The notes beneath the pieces are model-generated. The model ran no database searches. It was not told the origin of the DNA and saw nothing but the letters and a program-made list of their open reading frames with translations. DNA of 59,738 nucleotides from assembly GCF_001613165.1 (NCBI RefSeq), contig NZ_BDBV01000095.1, forward strand, positions 1 to 59,738, written 5' to 3'. Shown one piece after another: positions 32,776 to 42,397 of the stretch. This DNA is from Nocardia mexicana NBRC 108244. GTDB taxonomy: Bacteria > Actinomycetota > Actinomycetes > Mycobacteriales > Mycobacteriaceae. The position numbers and the translations under genes were made by a program. The first letter of the stretch is position 1; the number at the start of each line of letters is the position of its first letter.

Positions 32776-34127
32776 CCGAGGTTCTGGGGCAGGCGCGGGC
32801 CGGAGGTTTCGGACCCGACCATCCGATCGGCGTCGCGGTGCTCGGCATGGGCAACGTCGGTACCGAGGTGGTCCGGATTCTGCGTGATCACGCCGACGAC
32901 CTGCGCGAACGGGCGGGTGCGCCGGTCGTGCTGCGCGGGGTGTCCGTGCGCCGCGTCGGCGTCGACCGCGGCATTCCGGAGGAACTGCTGACCACCGACG
33001 CCGAGGCCCTGGTCGCTCGCGACGACGTCGACCTCGTGGTCGAGGTGATGGGCGGCATCGATCCGGCCCGCAAGCTCATTCTCGCCGCGCTCAACGCCGG
33101 TAAGTCCGTGATCACCGCGAACAAGGCGCTGCTGGCCGACTACACCGGGGAACTCGCCGCGGCCGCCGAGCGCAGCCGCGCCGACCTGTACTTCGAGGCC
33201 GCGGTCGCCGGAGCGATCCCGGTGGTGCGCCCGCTGATCCAGTCCCTGTCCGGCGACCGGGTCAATCGGATCATCGGAATCGTCAACGGCACAACGAATT
33301 TCATCCTGTCGGCGATGGACGAGACCGGTGCGGACTACGACCTCACGCTGAAGGAGGCCACCCGCCTGGGCTACGCCGAGGCCGATCCGACCGCCGACGT
33401 GGAGGGCTACGACGCCGCCGCGAAGGCCGCGATCCTGGCCTCGCTGGCCTTCCACACCCGCGTCACCGCCGCCGACGTCTATCGCGAGGGCATCTCCCGG
33501 ATCACCGGCGAGGATCTCGAGACCGCCGATGCGGTCGGTTGCACCGTCAAGCTGCTGGCAATCTGCGAGCGGATCTCCGGCGACCCGTCCCCCGACAAGG
33601 GCGGCAAGGAACGGGTGTCGGTCCGGGTGTACCCGGCCCTGATCCCGCGCAAGCATCCCCTCTCGGCGGTCGACGGCGCCTTCAATGCCGTGGTCGTGGA
33701 GGCCGAGAACGCGGGCCGACTGATGTTCTACGGCCAGGGCGCCGGTGGCGCGCCGACCGCCTCCGCGGTCATGGGCGACCTGGTGATGGCGGCCCGCAAC
33801 AAGTTCTACGGTGGTCGCGCACCGGGCGAATCGGTTTATGCTGAGCTACCGATCGCGCCGATCGGGGACACCCCCACCCGCTACCACGTGAACCTGAAGG
33901 TTGCCGACCGCACCGGGGTGCTGCAAGCGGTGGCCGGCGAGTTCGCCGAGCACGGTGTCAGCATCTCGACGGTCCGCCAGGAGGGACACGACGAGGGCGC
34001 CCGACTCGTCGTGGTCACCCACCACGCGGAGGAGTCGGCGCTGGCCGATACGGTGGCAGCGCTCGCCGAGTTGGAGTCCGTCACGTCCGTGACCAGCGTC
34101 TTGAGATTGGAAGGCACCGAAGAATGA
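32772..34127 (+). CDS. hom: Homoserine dehydrogenase
   Basis: A 451-residue enzyme reducing aspartate semialdehyde to homoserine, the branch point to threonine and methionine. NAD(P) motif V-A-V-L-G-M-G-N-V-G (about residue 20). The catalytic region has V-I-T-A-N-K-A-L-L, G-T-T-N-F-I-L and E-A-D-P-T-A-D-V-x-G-x-D-A-x-x-K. A C-terminal ACT domain (about 365-445) indicates feedback control by threonine, as in other actinobacterial Hom proteins. It overlaps lysA and thrC by 4 bp on each side, giving a coupled operon. Confidence 0.97.
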   Translation: MTEVLGQARAGGFGPDHPIGVAVLGMGNVGTEVVRILRDHADDLRERAGAPVVLRGVSVRRVGVDRGIPEELLTTDAEALVARDDVDLVVEVMGGIDPARKLILAALNAGKSVITANKALLADYTGELAAAAERSRADLYFEAAVAGAIPVVRPLIQSLSGDRVNRIIGIVNGTTNFILSAMDETGADYDLTLKEATRLGYAEADPTADVEGYDAAAKAAILASLAFHTRVTAADVYREGISRITGEDLETADAVGCTVKLLAICERISGDPSPDKGGKERVSVRVYPALIPRKHPLSAVDGAFNAVVVEAENAGRLMFYGQGAGGAPTASAVMGDLVMAARNKFYGGRAPGESVYAELPIAPIGDTPTRYHVNLKVADRTGVLQAVAGEFAEHGVSISTVRQEGHDEGARLVVVTHHAEESALADTVAALAELESVTSVTSVLRLEGTEE

Positions 34128-35212
34128 GTACAGGAGTGCAGCCGGCGGCTGTGCACACTCCCTGGCCCGGATTGATCGCCGCCTATCGCGACCGGCTCGC
34201 GGTCGGCGCCGACTGGGAGCCGGTGACGCTGTTCGAGGGCGGCACCCCGCTGGTGCCCGCGCATCACCTGTCGGAGCTGACCGGCTGTGAGGTCTATCTC
34301 AAGGTCGAGGGTCTCAACCCGACCGGTTCCTTCAAGGACCGCGGCATGACCATGGCGATGACCGACGCCAAGGCCCGCGGCCAGAAGGCCGTGCTGTGCG
34401 CCTCCACCGGCAACACCTCGGCCTCGGCCGCCGCCTACGCCACCCGCGCGGGCATGCACTGCGCGGTGCTCATCCCGCAGGGCAAGATCGCGATGGGCAA
34501 GCTGGCCCAGGCGGTCATGCTGGGCGCCAAGATTATTCAGGTGCAGGGCAATTTCGACGATTGCCTGGAGCTGGCGCGCAAGGTGACCGCGGAATTCCCG
34601 GAGGTCGGCCTGGTGAACTCGGTCAATCCGGCCCGCATCGAGGGACAGAAGACCGCGGCGTTCGAGATCTGCGACGCCCTCGGCCGGGCCCCCGACGTGC
34701 ACGCGCTGCCGGTCGGCAACGCGGGGAACATCACCGCGTACTGGAAGGGCTACAGCGAATACCACGCCGACGGCGTCACCGCGATCCGCCCGCGCATGCT
34801 GGGCGTGCAGGCCGCCGGGGCGGCGCCGCTGGTCAGCGGCTCGCCCGTGAAGGATCCCGAGACCATCGCGACCGCCATCCGGATCGGCGCGCCGGCCTCG
34901 TGGAACAGCGCGGTGGCCGCGCAGCAGGAATCCGGCGGCGCCTTCCGGGCCGCCACCGACGAGGAGATCCTCGCCGCGTACCGGCTGATCGCGAGCACCG
35001 AGGGCGTCTTCGTGGAGCCCGCCTCGGCCGCGAGCGTGGCCGGGCTGCTGGCCGCTCGCGCGGAGGGCTGGCTGGACGCCGGTCTGACCGTGGTCTGCAC
35101 CGTGACCGGCAACGGTCTCAAGGATCCCGACACCGCACTGTCGGGGATGCCGGAAGTTCAGGCGATCCAGGTCGATCCGGTCGCGGTGGCCCACGAGCTC
35201 GAGCTGGCCTGA
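34124..35212 (+). CDS. thrC: Threonine synthase
   Basis: A 362-residue PLP enzyme converting O-phosphohomoserine to threonine; the short form typical of actinobacteria. The PLP lysine is in N-P-T-G-S-F-K-D-R-G-M (about residue 70), the phosphate loop is G-N-A-G-N-I-T (about 195), and S-T-G-N-T-S-A-S lies between. The ATG overlaps the hom stop (ATGA). The product of the next gene, ThrB, supplies its substrate. Confidence 0.97.
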   Translation: MSTGVQPAAVHTPWPGLIAAYRDRLAVGADWEPVTLFEGGTPLVPAHHLSELTGCEVYLKVEGLNPTGSFKDRGMTMAMTDAKARGQKAVLCASTGNTSASAAAYATRAGMHCAVLIPQGKIAMGKLAQAVMLGAKIIQVQGNFDDCLELARKVTAEFPEVGLVNSVNPARIEGQKTAAFEICDALGRAPDVHALPVGNAGNITAYWKGYSEYHADGVTAIRPRMLGVQAAGAAPLVSGSPVKDPETIATAIRIGAPASWNSAVAAQQESGGAFRAATDEEILAAYRLIASTEGVFVEPASAASVAGLLAARAEGWLDAGLTVVCTVTGNGLKDPDTALSGMPEVQAIQVDPVAVAHELELA

Positions 35213-35237
35213 GTTGAGTTCGCGCGAAGGCCAGGTG

Positions 35238-36197
35238 ATGGCAAGGACCCTGCCCGCCGATATTTCGGTGACGGCGCGGGTGCCCGCGTCGAGCGCAAAT
35301 CTGGGCCCGGGTTTCGATTCGCTCGGAATCGCCCTGGGGCTTTATGACGAGATCGTCGTGCGCACGACCGACTCCGGGCTTACGATCCGGGTGGAGGGCG
35401 AGGGTGCCGACGACGTACCTTGGGGCCCTTCACATCTCGTGGTGCGAGCGATCGAAAGGGGGTTGGAATCGGCGGGAGTCTGGGCCGACGGCCTGGATGT
35501 GTTGTGCCGCAACGTGATTCCACATTCGCGGGGGTTGGGGTCCTCCGCGTCGGCAGTGGTGGGTGGATTGGCCGCGGGTCGCGGCCTGGCCCGCGAGTTC
35601 GATCCCGAGCTGGCCGGTGACGATGCCGAATTGGTGCAGCTCGCTTCGGAATTCGAGGGTCATCCGGACAACGCGGCCGCCAGCGTACTGGGCGGCATCG
35701 TGGTGTCGTGGACCGAAACCGGTAGCCCGGTAGACACCGGCGTGAACGGAAAATCCGACCACCACCAGCGCCTTTACCGCGCGGTGCGGCTGGATCCGCA
35801 TGCCGCCCTGCGGGCGACGGTGCTGGTTCCCGAGGAGCGGTCCTCGACCGCGCACACCCGCGGCCTGCTGCCGGAACTGGTTCCGCACGGTGATGCGGCG
35901 TTCAACGCGAGCCGTGCCGCCCTGGCGGTAGTGGCCTTGACGCAGCGTCCTGACCTGCTGCTACCGGCCACGGCGGACCGTCTGCATCAGGGCTACCGGT
36001 CGTCTGCGCTGCCGCTGACGACGGCGTGGATCACCCGGCTGCGGGACGCCGGAATCGCCGCCACCGTATCGGGCGCCGGGCCGACGGTGCTGGCTCTGCA
36101 CACCGGAGAATTCCCTGCTGAGCTGCGTCAACAGGCCGCCGCCGACGGCCTGCGCGTGGTGCATCCCGCCATCTCCGACGGCGTGCGGGTGGTTTGA
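35238..36197 (+). CDS. thrB: Homoserine kinase
   Basis: A 319-residue GHMP kinase that phosphorylates homoserine. N-terminal P-A-S-S-A-N-L-G-P-G-F-D, the ATP loop P-H-S-R-G-L-G-S-S-A-S-A (about residue 95) and the C-terminal S-G-A-G-P-T-V motif are intact. The ATG at 35238 has GAAGG seven bases upstream; a TTG 24 bases earlier is possible but has no site. The usual actinobacterial order hom-thrC-thrB is kept. Confidence 0.95.
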   Translation: MARTLPADISVTARVPASSANLGPGFDSLGIALGLYDEIVVRTTDSGLTIRVEGEGADDVPWGPSHLVVRAIERGLESAGVWADGLDVLCRNVIPHSRGLGSSASAVVGGLAAGRGLAREFDPELAGDDAELVQLASEFEGHPDNAAASVLGGIVVSWTETGSPVDTGVNGKSDHHQRLYRAVRLDPHAALRATVLVPEERSSTAHTRGLLPELVPHGDAAFNASRAALAVVALTQRPDLLLPATADRLHQGYRSSALPLTTAWITRLRDAGIAATVSGAGPTVLALHTGEFPAELRQQAAADGLRVVHPAISDGVRVV

Positions 36198-36519
36198 CGG
36201 CGTGCCTGCCTTGCTGAGCTGAACAGTGGGAGCTATCCTGAGCGAGTCCGTACATCGTGCGCGTCAGTCGCCGGTGCTTCATCAGGGCAATCGCTCCAGC
36301 AGGCTCCTTGCTCAGGCTCGGAACCCGGGTCTCGGACGTCGGGGATAGCAACTGGAATGATCACTCCCACCTTTGTGAACCGGTGGCTGTGACCAGGTGG
36401 TTGATGGCCGCCGGTCCGGCGGGGCAGGCGATACGGCATCCGAGTTCGGCGCAATGACCGGACTTCGGTACGGAACCCTCGAATAAGCACACGGCAATCG
36501 AGGGAAGGAAAGGATCTCC
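36198..36519 (+). promoter_or_regulatory. Promoter and long leader of rho
   Basis: This 322-bp space holds no gene I can support. TTGCTG (36211-36216), a 17-bp spacer and TATCCT (36234-36239) form a good promoter, giving a 5' leader of roughly 270 nt before the rho GTG. A long leader fits the autoregulation known for rho genes in other bacteria; the control mechanism here cannot be read. Confidence 0.5.
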
Positions 36520-38571
36520 GTGACAGATACGGACCTGCTCGCGACCCCCGGGGTGGATACCGATGCGCGCACCTCGGGCCGCGAAAGTGACTCCGGACAG
36601 ATTTCGAAGATGAGCGAACAAACCGACGTCGCACGATCGGGGCTGACTGGAATGTTGTTGCCGCAGTTGCGCGCGCTTGCCGGAGAACTCGGTATCCGAG
36701 GGACATCCGGGATGCGTAAAGGCGATCTGATCGCCGCCATCAAGGAAAATCAGGCCTCCGGGTCGGGAAAGCCGACGCGTGAGACCAAGACCGCGGACGC
36801 CCGGGACGAGGCGAAGACCGCGGCCGCCGAGGCGCCGAAGGCCGGTGGGGAGTCCGGCTCGACCAAGGCCGAGGCCACCAAGACCGAATCGGGGAACAAG
36901 GCCGAGTCCGGCGCCAAGACCGAATCCGGCGGTAAGTCGGGATCGGCGCGCGCGGAGCAGCAGACGCTGGACGGCGTCGGCGCGGACAAGCCCGCCGAAT
37001 CGCAGAACGCCGCATCGGATTCGGGCGACGACAGCGGCCGCGAGGGCGGCCAGCGGGGCCGGGGCCGGCAGCGCCGCGGGCGCGAACAGCGTTCCGGCGC
37101 AGCGAATGCCGAGGGCGAGGCGAAGGCCGAGGGCAAGGGTGGCGACGCCAAGTCGGAAGCCAAGGTTTCCGAGGGCAAGGGTGCCGACGCGAAGTCCGAG
37201 GGCGAGGCGAAGCCGGAGCAGGAGGCCGGCGACCGCCGCCGCGACCGCAATCAGGGCGGCCAGAACCAGAACAACCAGAACGGCAACCGCAGTGACAACC
37301 GCGGCGGTGACGACGAGGAGTCGGGCCGCGGGCGGCGGGGTCGCCGCTTCCGCGAGCGCCGTCGCGGCCGCGACCGCGAGGGCGGCGGCGGTGGCGAGAG
37401 CCGCGATGTCGAGATCCGCGAGGACGACGTCCTGCAGCCGGTGGCCGGCATCCTGGACGTGCTCGACAACTACGCGTTCGTGCGCACCTCGGGCTACCTG
37501 GCCGGGCCGAACGACGTGTACGTCTCGATGAACCTGGTCCGTAAGAACGGCCTGCGCCGCGGCGACGCCATCACCGGTGCGGTGCGTGCGCCCCGCGACG
37601 GCGATTCGAGCAATCAGCGGCAGAAGTTCGATCCGCTGGTGCGACTGGACACCGTCAACGGCGCCGATATCGACAGCGCCAAGCGCCGCCCGGACTTCAA
37701 CAAGCTGACCCCGCTGTACCCGAATCAGCGGCTGCGGCTGGAAACCCAGCCGAACAAGCTGACCACGCGCGTGATCGACCTGATCATGCCGATCGGCAAG
37801 GGCCAGCGCGCGCTGATCGTGTCGCCGCCGAAGGCGGGTAAGACCACGATCATGCAGGACATCGCGAACGCGATCGCGGTCAACAACCCCGAGGTCTACC
37901 TCATGGTGGTGCTGGTCGACGAGCGTCCGGAAGAGGTCACCGATATGCAGCGCACCGTGCGCGGCGAGGTGATCGCCTCCACCTTCGACCGTCCGCCGGG
38001 CGATCACACCTCCGTCGCCGAGCTCGCGATCGAGCGGGCCAAGCGGCTGGTGGAGATGGGGCAGGACGTGGTCGTGCTGCTCGACTCGATCACCCGACTG
38101 GGCCGCGCCTACAACAACTCGTCGCCGGCGTCGGGCCGCATCCTCTCCGGTGGTATCGACTCGACCGCGCTGTATCCGCCCAAGCGGTTCCTCGGCGCGG
38201 CGCGCAATATCGAGAACGGCGGCTCGCTGACGATCATCGCCACCGCCATGGTGGAGACCGGTTCGACCGGTGACACGGTGATCTTCGAGGAGTTCAAGGG
38301 CACCGGTAATGCCGAGCTGAAGCTGGACCGCAAGATCGCGGAGCGGCGCGTGTTCCCGGCGGTGGACGTCAATCCGTCCGGTACCCGCCGCGACGATCTA
38401 CTGATGAACCCGGACGAGGCCGCGGTCCTGCACAAGCTGCGCCGGGTGCTGTCCGGACTGGATTCGCATCAGGCCATCGATCTGCTGATCGACCGGCTGA
38501 AGAAGACCAAGAACAACCTCGAGTTCCTGATGACGGTCTCCAAGACCGCCCCGGGCCAGCTGGAGGAATAG
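36520..38571 (+). CDS. rho: Transcription termination factor Rho with long disordered insert
   Basis: A 683-residue hexameric RNA helicase, much longer than the E. coli protein (419). The RhoN helical domain (about residues 44-75) is followed by about 220 residues almost free of hydrophobics, rich in K/E/S/A and later R/G/D/N, with R-G-R-x-R-R-G-R-type runs. The RNA-binding S1-like domain starts near 295, then Walker A P-P-K-A-G-K-T-T (about 436) and Walker B V-V-V-L-L-D-S-I-T-R. The insert is typical of high-GC Gram-positive Rho and increases RNA binding. The GTG start is preceded by GGAAGGAAAGG. A repeat hairpin lies 14 bp after the stop. Confidence 0.96.
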   Translation: MTDTDLLATPGVDTDARTSGRESDSGQISKMSEQTDVARSGLTGMLLPQLRALAGELGIRGTSGMRKGDLIAAIKENQASGSGKPTRETKTADARDEAKTAAAEAPKAGGESGSTKAEATKTESGNKAESGAKTESGGKSGSARAEQQTLDGVGADKPAESQNAASDSGDDSGREGGQRGRGRQRRGREQRSGAANAEGEAKAEGKGGDAKSEAKVSEGKGADAKSEGEAKPEQEAGDRRRDRNQGGQNQNNQNGNRSDNRGGDDEESGRGRRGRRFRERRRGRDREGGGGGESRDVEIREDDVLQPVAGILDVLDNYAFVRTSGYLAGPNDVYVSMNLVRKNGLRRGDAITGAVRAPRDGDSSNQRQKFDPLVRLDTVNGADIDSAKRRPDFNKLTPLYPNQRLRLETQPNKLTTRVIDLIMPIGKGQRALIVSPPKAGKTTIMQDIANAIAVNNPEVYLMVVLVDERPEEVTDMQRTVRGEVIASTFDRPPGDHTSVAELAIERAKRLVEMGQDVVVLLDSITRLGRAYNNSSPASGRILSGGIDSTALYPPKRFLGAARNIENGGSLTIIATAMVETGSTGDTVIFEEFKGTGNAELKLDRKIAERRVFPAVDVNPSGTRRDDLLMNPDEAAVLHKLRRVLSGLDSHQAIDLLIDRLKKTKNNLEFLMTVSKTAPGQLEE

Positions 38572-38991
38572 GAGTCCTGATATTGCATTCCGGCATGCTT
38601 TCGGCCGGGACCTCACGGCGGCCTCGCTTCGGCGGGGCCGCCGCTGTGTTTTCGGGCCGAAGAACAGCAGCCCGATAACGGCCGCACCGATGATCAACAT
38701 CGCCAGGATCATCGCGGTGGCCGAGGTGATGCCGCCCGTGGGAACGGTGTGGGCGGTGTATTCGAGTTCGGGTGTGCCGGGTTGCGGGGCGGCGGACGGG
38801 TCCGGTTGCTCACCGGGTGCCAGCCACCAGCCGATCCCGGCCGTCAATGCCAGCGCGGCCAGTACGGCACCGGCCGACATGCGGGCCGCGTGCCTACCCC
38901 CCGGCAGCGCGCGGCGCCTCGAGCGCGTCGGGTCCCTCCCGGATGTCAGGGACCTGGACCTCGTCGCCCCCCGAGCGGCGTGGAGATTCAC
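38398..38991 (-). CDS. Possible two-helix membrane protein, C-terminus overlapping rho
   Basis: A 197-residue frame. From a GTG with GAGAGGA upstream it runs through an Arg-rich N-terminus, a membrane helix starting M-S-A-G-A-V-L-A-A-L, a Pro-rich loop and a second helix T-A-M-I-L-A-M-L-I-I-G-A-A-V-I-G, then an R-R-P-R-R stop-transfer. The two clear helices argue for a real gene. The last 60 or so residues come from a dispersed repeat (38585-38614) and from antisense of the rho 3' end, so the original stop was probably lost through the repeat. Start and end are both uncertain; an ATG at 38880 is an alternative start. Confidence 0.4.
   Translation of the reverse strand: MNLHAARGATRSRSLTSGRDPTRSRRRALPGGRHAARMSAGAVLAALALTAGIGWWLAPGEQPDPSAAPQPGTPELEYTAHTVPTGGITSATAMILAMLIIGAAVIGLLFFGPKTQRRPRRSEAAVRSRPKACRNAISGLLFLQLARGGLGDRHQELEVVLGLLQPVDQQIDGLMRIQSGQHPAQLVQDRGLVRVHQ
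38585..38614 (+). repeat. Dispersed hairpin repeat, copy after rho
   Basis: GCATTCCGGCATGCTTTCGG followed by CCGGGACCTC: the same element as at 6431, 39638 and 54706, with CCGGC / GCCGG arms. It lies 14 bp after the rho stop and inside the 3' part of the possible minus-strand membrane gene. Confidence 0.8.
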
Positions 38992-39200
38992 TGCTGTCCT
39001 CTCATGTGATCGCACGGTTCTCACCTGGCGATACTCTATGAACAACGGTGTTCGTGTTCCTGCGTAGTCGACTACTCGACTTCAGCCTGGCTCGAGAGCT
39101 GCAAAGATGCGTGCCCGAAATTTCAGGGGGGAAGGAGTTGGGGGCAAGGGGGGAACAAACCCGACCCGGGGTGCGTTTTGGGAGCGTGTCAGCGGTTCTG

Positions 39201-39316
39201 GCATACTGGATCGCTGGTGCGTCTGCTGGTAGAAGGCAGACCATCCCGCCTAGTCGGTTCCGGTTCACGCCCTCGAGCTTCGACGGCGACCCGGCGACCA
39301 CATCGAAAGGACACCC
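39201..39316 (+). promoter_or_regulatory. rpmE leader with hairpin, possible L31 autoregulatory site
   Basis: CATACT (39202-39207) could be the -10 of the rpmE promoter. Close to the expected start of the message lies a perfect stem GTCTGC / GCAGAC around the loop TGGTAGAAG (39221-39241), then about 75 nt to the rpmE ATG with AAAGGA. Structured leaders before actinobacterial L31 genes are known (L31-Actinobacteria motif), so this may bind L31. Membership of that motif cannot be settled by eye. Confidence 0.45.
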
Positions 39317-39547
39317 ATGAAGGCAGGAATCCACCCCACGTACGTGGACACGACCGTCGTCTGCGGTTGTGGCAACACGTTCCAGACTCGCAGCACCAAG
39401 GAGTCGGGCCACATCAACGTCGAGGTCTGCTCCCAGTGCCACCCGTTCTACACGGGCAAGCAGAAGATCCTGGACACCGGCGGCCGCGTCGCCCGCTTCG
39501 AGGCCCGCTACGGCAAGCGCGCCAAGAAGGCCGAAGACGCCAAGTAA
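39317..39547 (+). CDS. rpmE: 50S ribosomal protein L31
   Basis: A 76-residue ribosomal protein. It is the zinc-binding (C+) form: C-G-C near residue 16 and C-S-Q-C near 37 give the metal ligands. Other conserved parts are H-P-x-Y at the start, S-T-K-E-S-G-H and H-P-F-Y-T-G. The C-form is normally replaced under zinc starvation by a C-minus paralogue. It lies between rho and prfA as in other mycolata; GAAAGGA stands upstream and a strong hairpin follows. Confidence 0.97.
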   Translation: MKAGIHPTYVDTTVVCGCGNTFQTRSTKESGHINVEVCSQCHPFYTGKQKILDTGGRVARFEARYGKRAKKAEDAK

Positions 39548-39556
39548 CTGTCCCGC

Positions 39557-39589
39557 CGACGCCCGTCCTGCCCAGCAGGTCGGGCGTCG
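39557..39589 (+). terminator. Hairpin after rpmE
   Basis: CGACGCCCG pairs perfectly with CGGGCGTCG, with an inner CCTG / CAGG stem, starting 10 bp after the rpmE stop. No T tract follows, as usual in actinobacteria. Confidence 0.65.
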
Positions 39590-39637
39590 ACGTGTTTGAG
39601 CGCCCGCTTCACGTTCCCGGCGTTGAGCGTCCCTTTG

Positions 39638-39667
39638 TATTCCCGGCATGCTTTCGGCCGGGATCTC
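39638..39667 (+). repeat. Dispersed hairpin repeat, copy before prfA
   Basis: ATTCCCGGCATGCTTTCGG followed by CCGGGATCTCC, nearly identical to the copies at 6431 and 38585. A partial copy (GTTCCCGGCGTTGAGCG) precedes it at 39613. It ends about 25 nt before the prfA start, so it is probably within or next to the prfA leader. Confidence 0.8.
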
Positions 39668-39691
39668 CCCATCGTCATAGGAGCACACGCG

Positions 39692-40771
<1,080 letters not shown>

Positions 40772-40777
40772 CCGTCG

Positions 40778-41686
40778 ATGGCTGACGGGGCGGGCATTCT
40801 GGACGGTGTGAGCCGAGTTCCGTTGCGGCCCGCGATCCTCGAGGCCGCGGAGACCCTGCGGGCAGCGGGGGTGCACAGTCCGCGCGTGGATGCCGAATTC
40901 CTGGCTGCGCACGTGCTCGGTGTCGAGCGTTCGCGGCTGGCGTTGATCCCGATGGTGACGGCCGAACAGCTGGGGGAGTTCCGGGAACTGGTGGCGCGGC
41001 GCGCGGAACGCGTTCCGCTGCAACATCTCACGGGCAGCGCGGCGATGGGGGAGATCGACCTGGCGGTCGGGCCCGGGGTGTTCGTGCCGCGGCCGGAGAC
41101 GGAGCTGCTGTTCGCCTGGGCGCTGGCGCAACTGGAGGCGGCCGGGCACGAACATCGGCCGATCGTGGTCGATCTGTGCACCGGCTCGGGGGCACTGGCG
41201 CTGGCCATCGCGCACGCCCGCCCCGATGCCGAGGTGCACGCGGTCGAACTCGATCCGGCCGCGCTGAGCTGGGCGCGGCGCAATGCCGACCGCTGCGCCG
41301 CGGACGGCGACACCCCGATCACCCTGCACGCCGGTGACGTCACCGACCCGCGGATCCTGTCCGAACTCGACGGGCGGGTCGACGTCGTGGTCGCCAACCC
41401 GCCGTACGTCCCCGTCGCCGCGGAGCTGGATCCCGAAGTGCGCGACCATGATCCGCACCTCGCACTGTTCGGCGGCGGCGACGGCCTGGACGTGATCCGC
41501 CCGATGGTGGGCACCATCGCCCGCCTGCTCCGCGCCGACGGTGTCACGGCGGTCGAACACGACGACTCCAACGGTTCTCAGGTCGCGGCGCTGTTCCAAC
41601 GCACCGGATTCATCGCCGTGGTCGAGCATCCGGACCTCGCCGGTAAGCCACGCTTCGTCGCCGCTCGCCGGGTGGTCGCCGACTGA
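40778..41686 (+). CDS. prmC: Release factor glutamine methyltransferase PrmC
   Basis: A 302-residue methyltransferase that N5-methylates the glutamine of the G-G-Q motif in release factors. N-terminal helical domain with P-L-Q-H-L-T-G, then V-F-V-P-R-P-E-T-E (about residue 107). SAM motif V-V-D-L-C-T-G-S-G-A-L-A and the catalytic N-P-P-Y (about residue 208) follow. The final motif E-H-D-D-S-N-G diverges from the common E-x-G-x-x-Q. Start is uncertain between ATG 40778 and an in-frame GTG at 40808. It follows prfA, its substrate gene. Confidence 0.93.
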   Translation: MADGAGILDGVSRVPLRPAILEAAETLRAAGVHSPRVDAEFLAAHVLGVERSRLALIPMVTAEQLGEFRELVARRAERVPLQHLTGSAAMGEIDLAVGPGVFVPRPETELLFAWALAQLEAAGHEHRPIVVDLCTGSGALALAIAHARPDAEVHAVELDPAALSWARRNADRCAADGDTPITLHAGDVTDPRILSELDGRVDVVVANPPYVPVAAELDPEVRDHDPHLALFGGGDGLDVIRPMVGTIARLLRADGVTAVEHDDSNGSQVAALFQRTGFIAVVEHPDLAGKPRFVAARRVVAD

Positions 41687-41792
41687 TTCACCGGACCGTC
41701 CGTCGGCTCCGCGGGTCCAGCCGGCCCTCGGCAACCCGGTTCGTATCCCTCGGAGCACTCTCGCCCATGGGGCGGAGCGATTCCTGCCGGGC

Positions 41793-42236
41793 CTATCCGA
41801 CCTCGAGGCGGCAGATCTCGGCGATGGCGGCGGTGTCCCAGTAGAACGGGTGCACCTCGCTGATCTGCCCGTCGGTGATCTCGACGGTCTGCAGGATCGG
41901 GAACTCGAGCTCCCGGCCGGTCGCCCGCGCGCGGGCATGCACCCGCGTCAGCACGACGAGCGGGCTGACATCGCTCAGGAACGTCTGCTCCACCATGTCG
42001 AAGCGCTCCCATACCCCGCTCATCGCCCGGAAGAACTGCTCCATGCCCGCATGCCCGCGCCAGATCCCGCCGTACGGCAGCGCCTCGGCCTGATACAGCG
42101 CGACATCCGGCGCGAAGTAGGGCGCCAGCGTCGCGAACGACGCCCGCCCCGGCCCTCCGGCCGCAAGGTACTCCGCCTCGGCCCGATACATCCCTTCGAG
42201 AACAGCAACAGCGGTCGACGCAGAAGAAGTGGTCAT
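41793..42236 (-). CDS. SnoaL/NTF2-like protein
   Basis: A 147-residue alpha+beta barrel protein of the SnoaL/ketosteroid-isomerase-like type. A long N-terminal helix with Y-R-A-E-A-E-Y-L precedes F-A-P-D-V-A-L-Y, W-R-G-H-A-G-M-E-Q-F-F, and a final strand set ending in V-H-P-F-Y-W-D-T. The catalytic state cannot be judged. It sits on the minus strand inside an otherwise co-directional conserved block (prmC / sua5), so it is likely a later insertion. The ATG at 42236 lacks a clear ribosome site; an extension upstream has no family features. Confidence 0.75.
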   Translation of the reverse strand: MTTSSASTAVAVLEGMYRAEAEYLAAGGPGRASFATLAPYFAPDVALYQAEALPYGGIWRGHAGMEQFFRAMSGVWERFDMVEQTFLSDVSPLVVLTRVHARARATGRELEFPILQTVEITDGQISEVHPFYWDTAAIAEICRLEVG

Positions 42237-42397
42237 GGCAACCACTATCGGGCCAGGTCCCGACCCTCGCTGGCGGAAATCCGTCCCCGCTTTCCCCTGG
42301 GGTGCGGGCAGGGTATTCGTGCTGGCCGGGCTGGTTCGGGCGGGTGCGTACCCCGCCGGGGGACGTGCGGTGAGACACATTCAATAGACTCCCTGCC

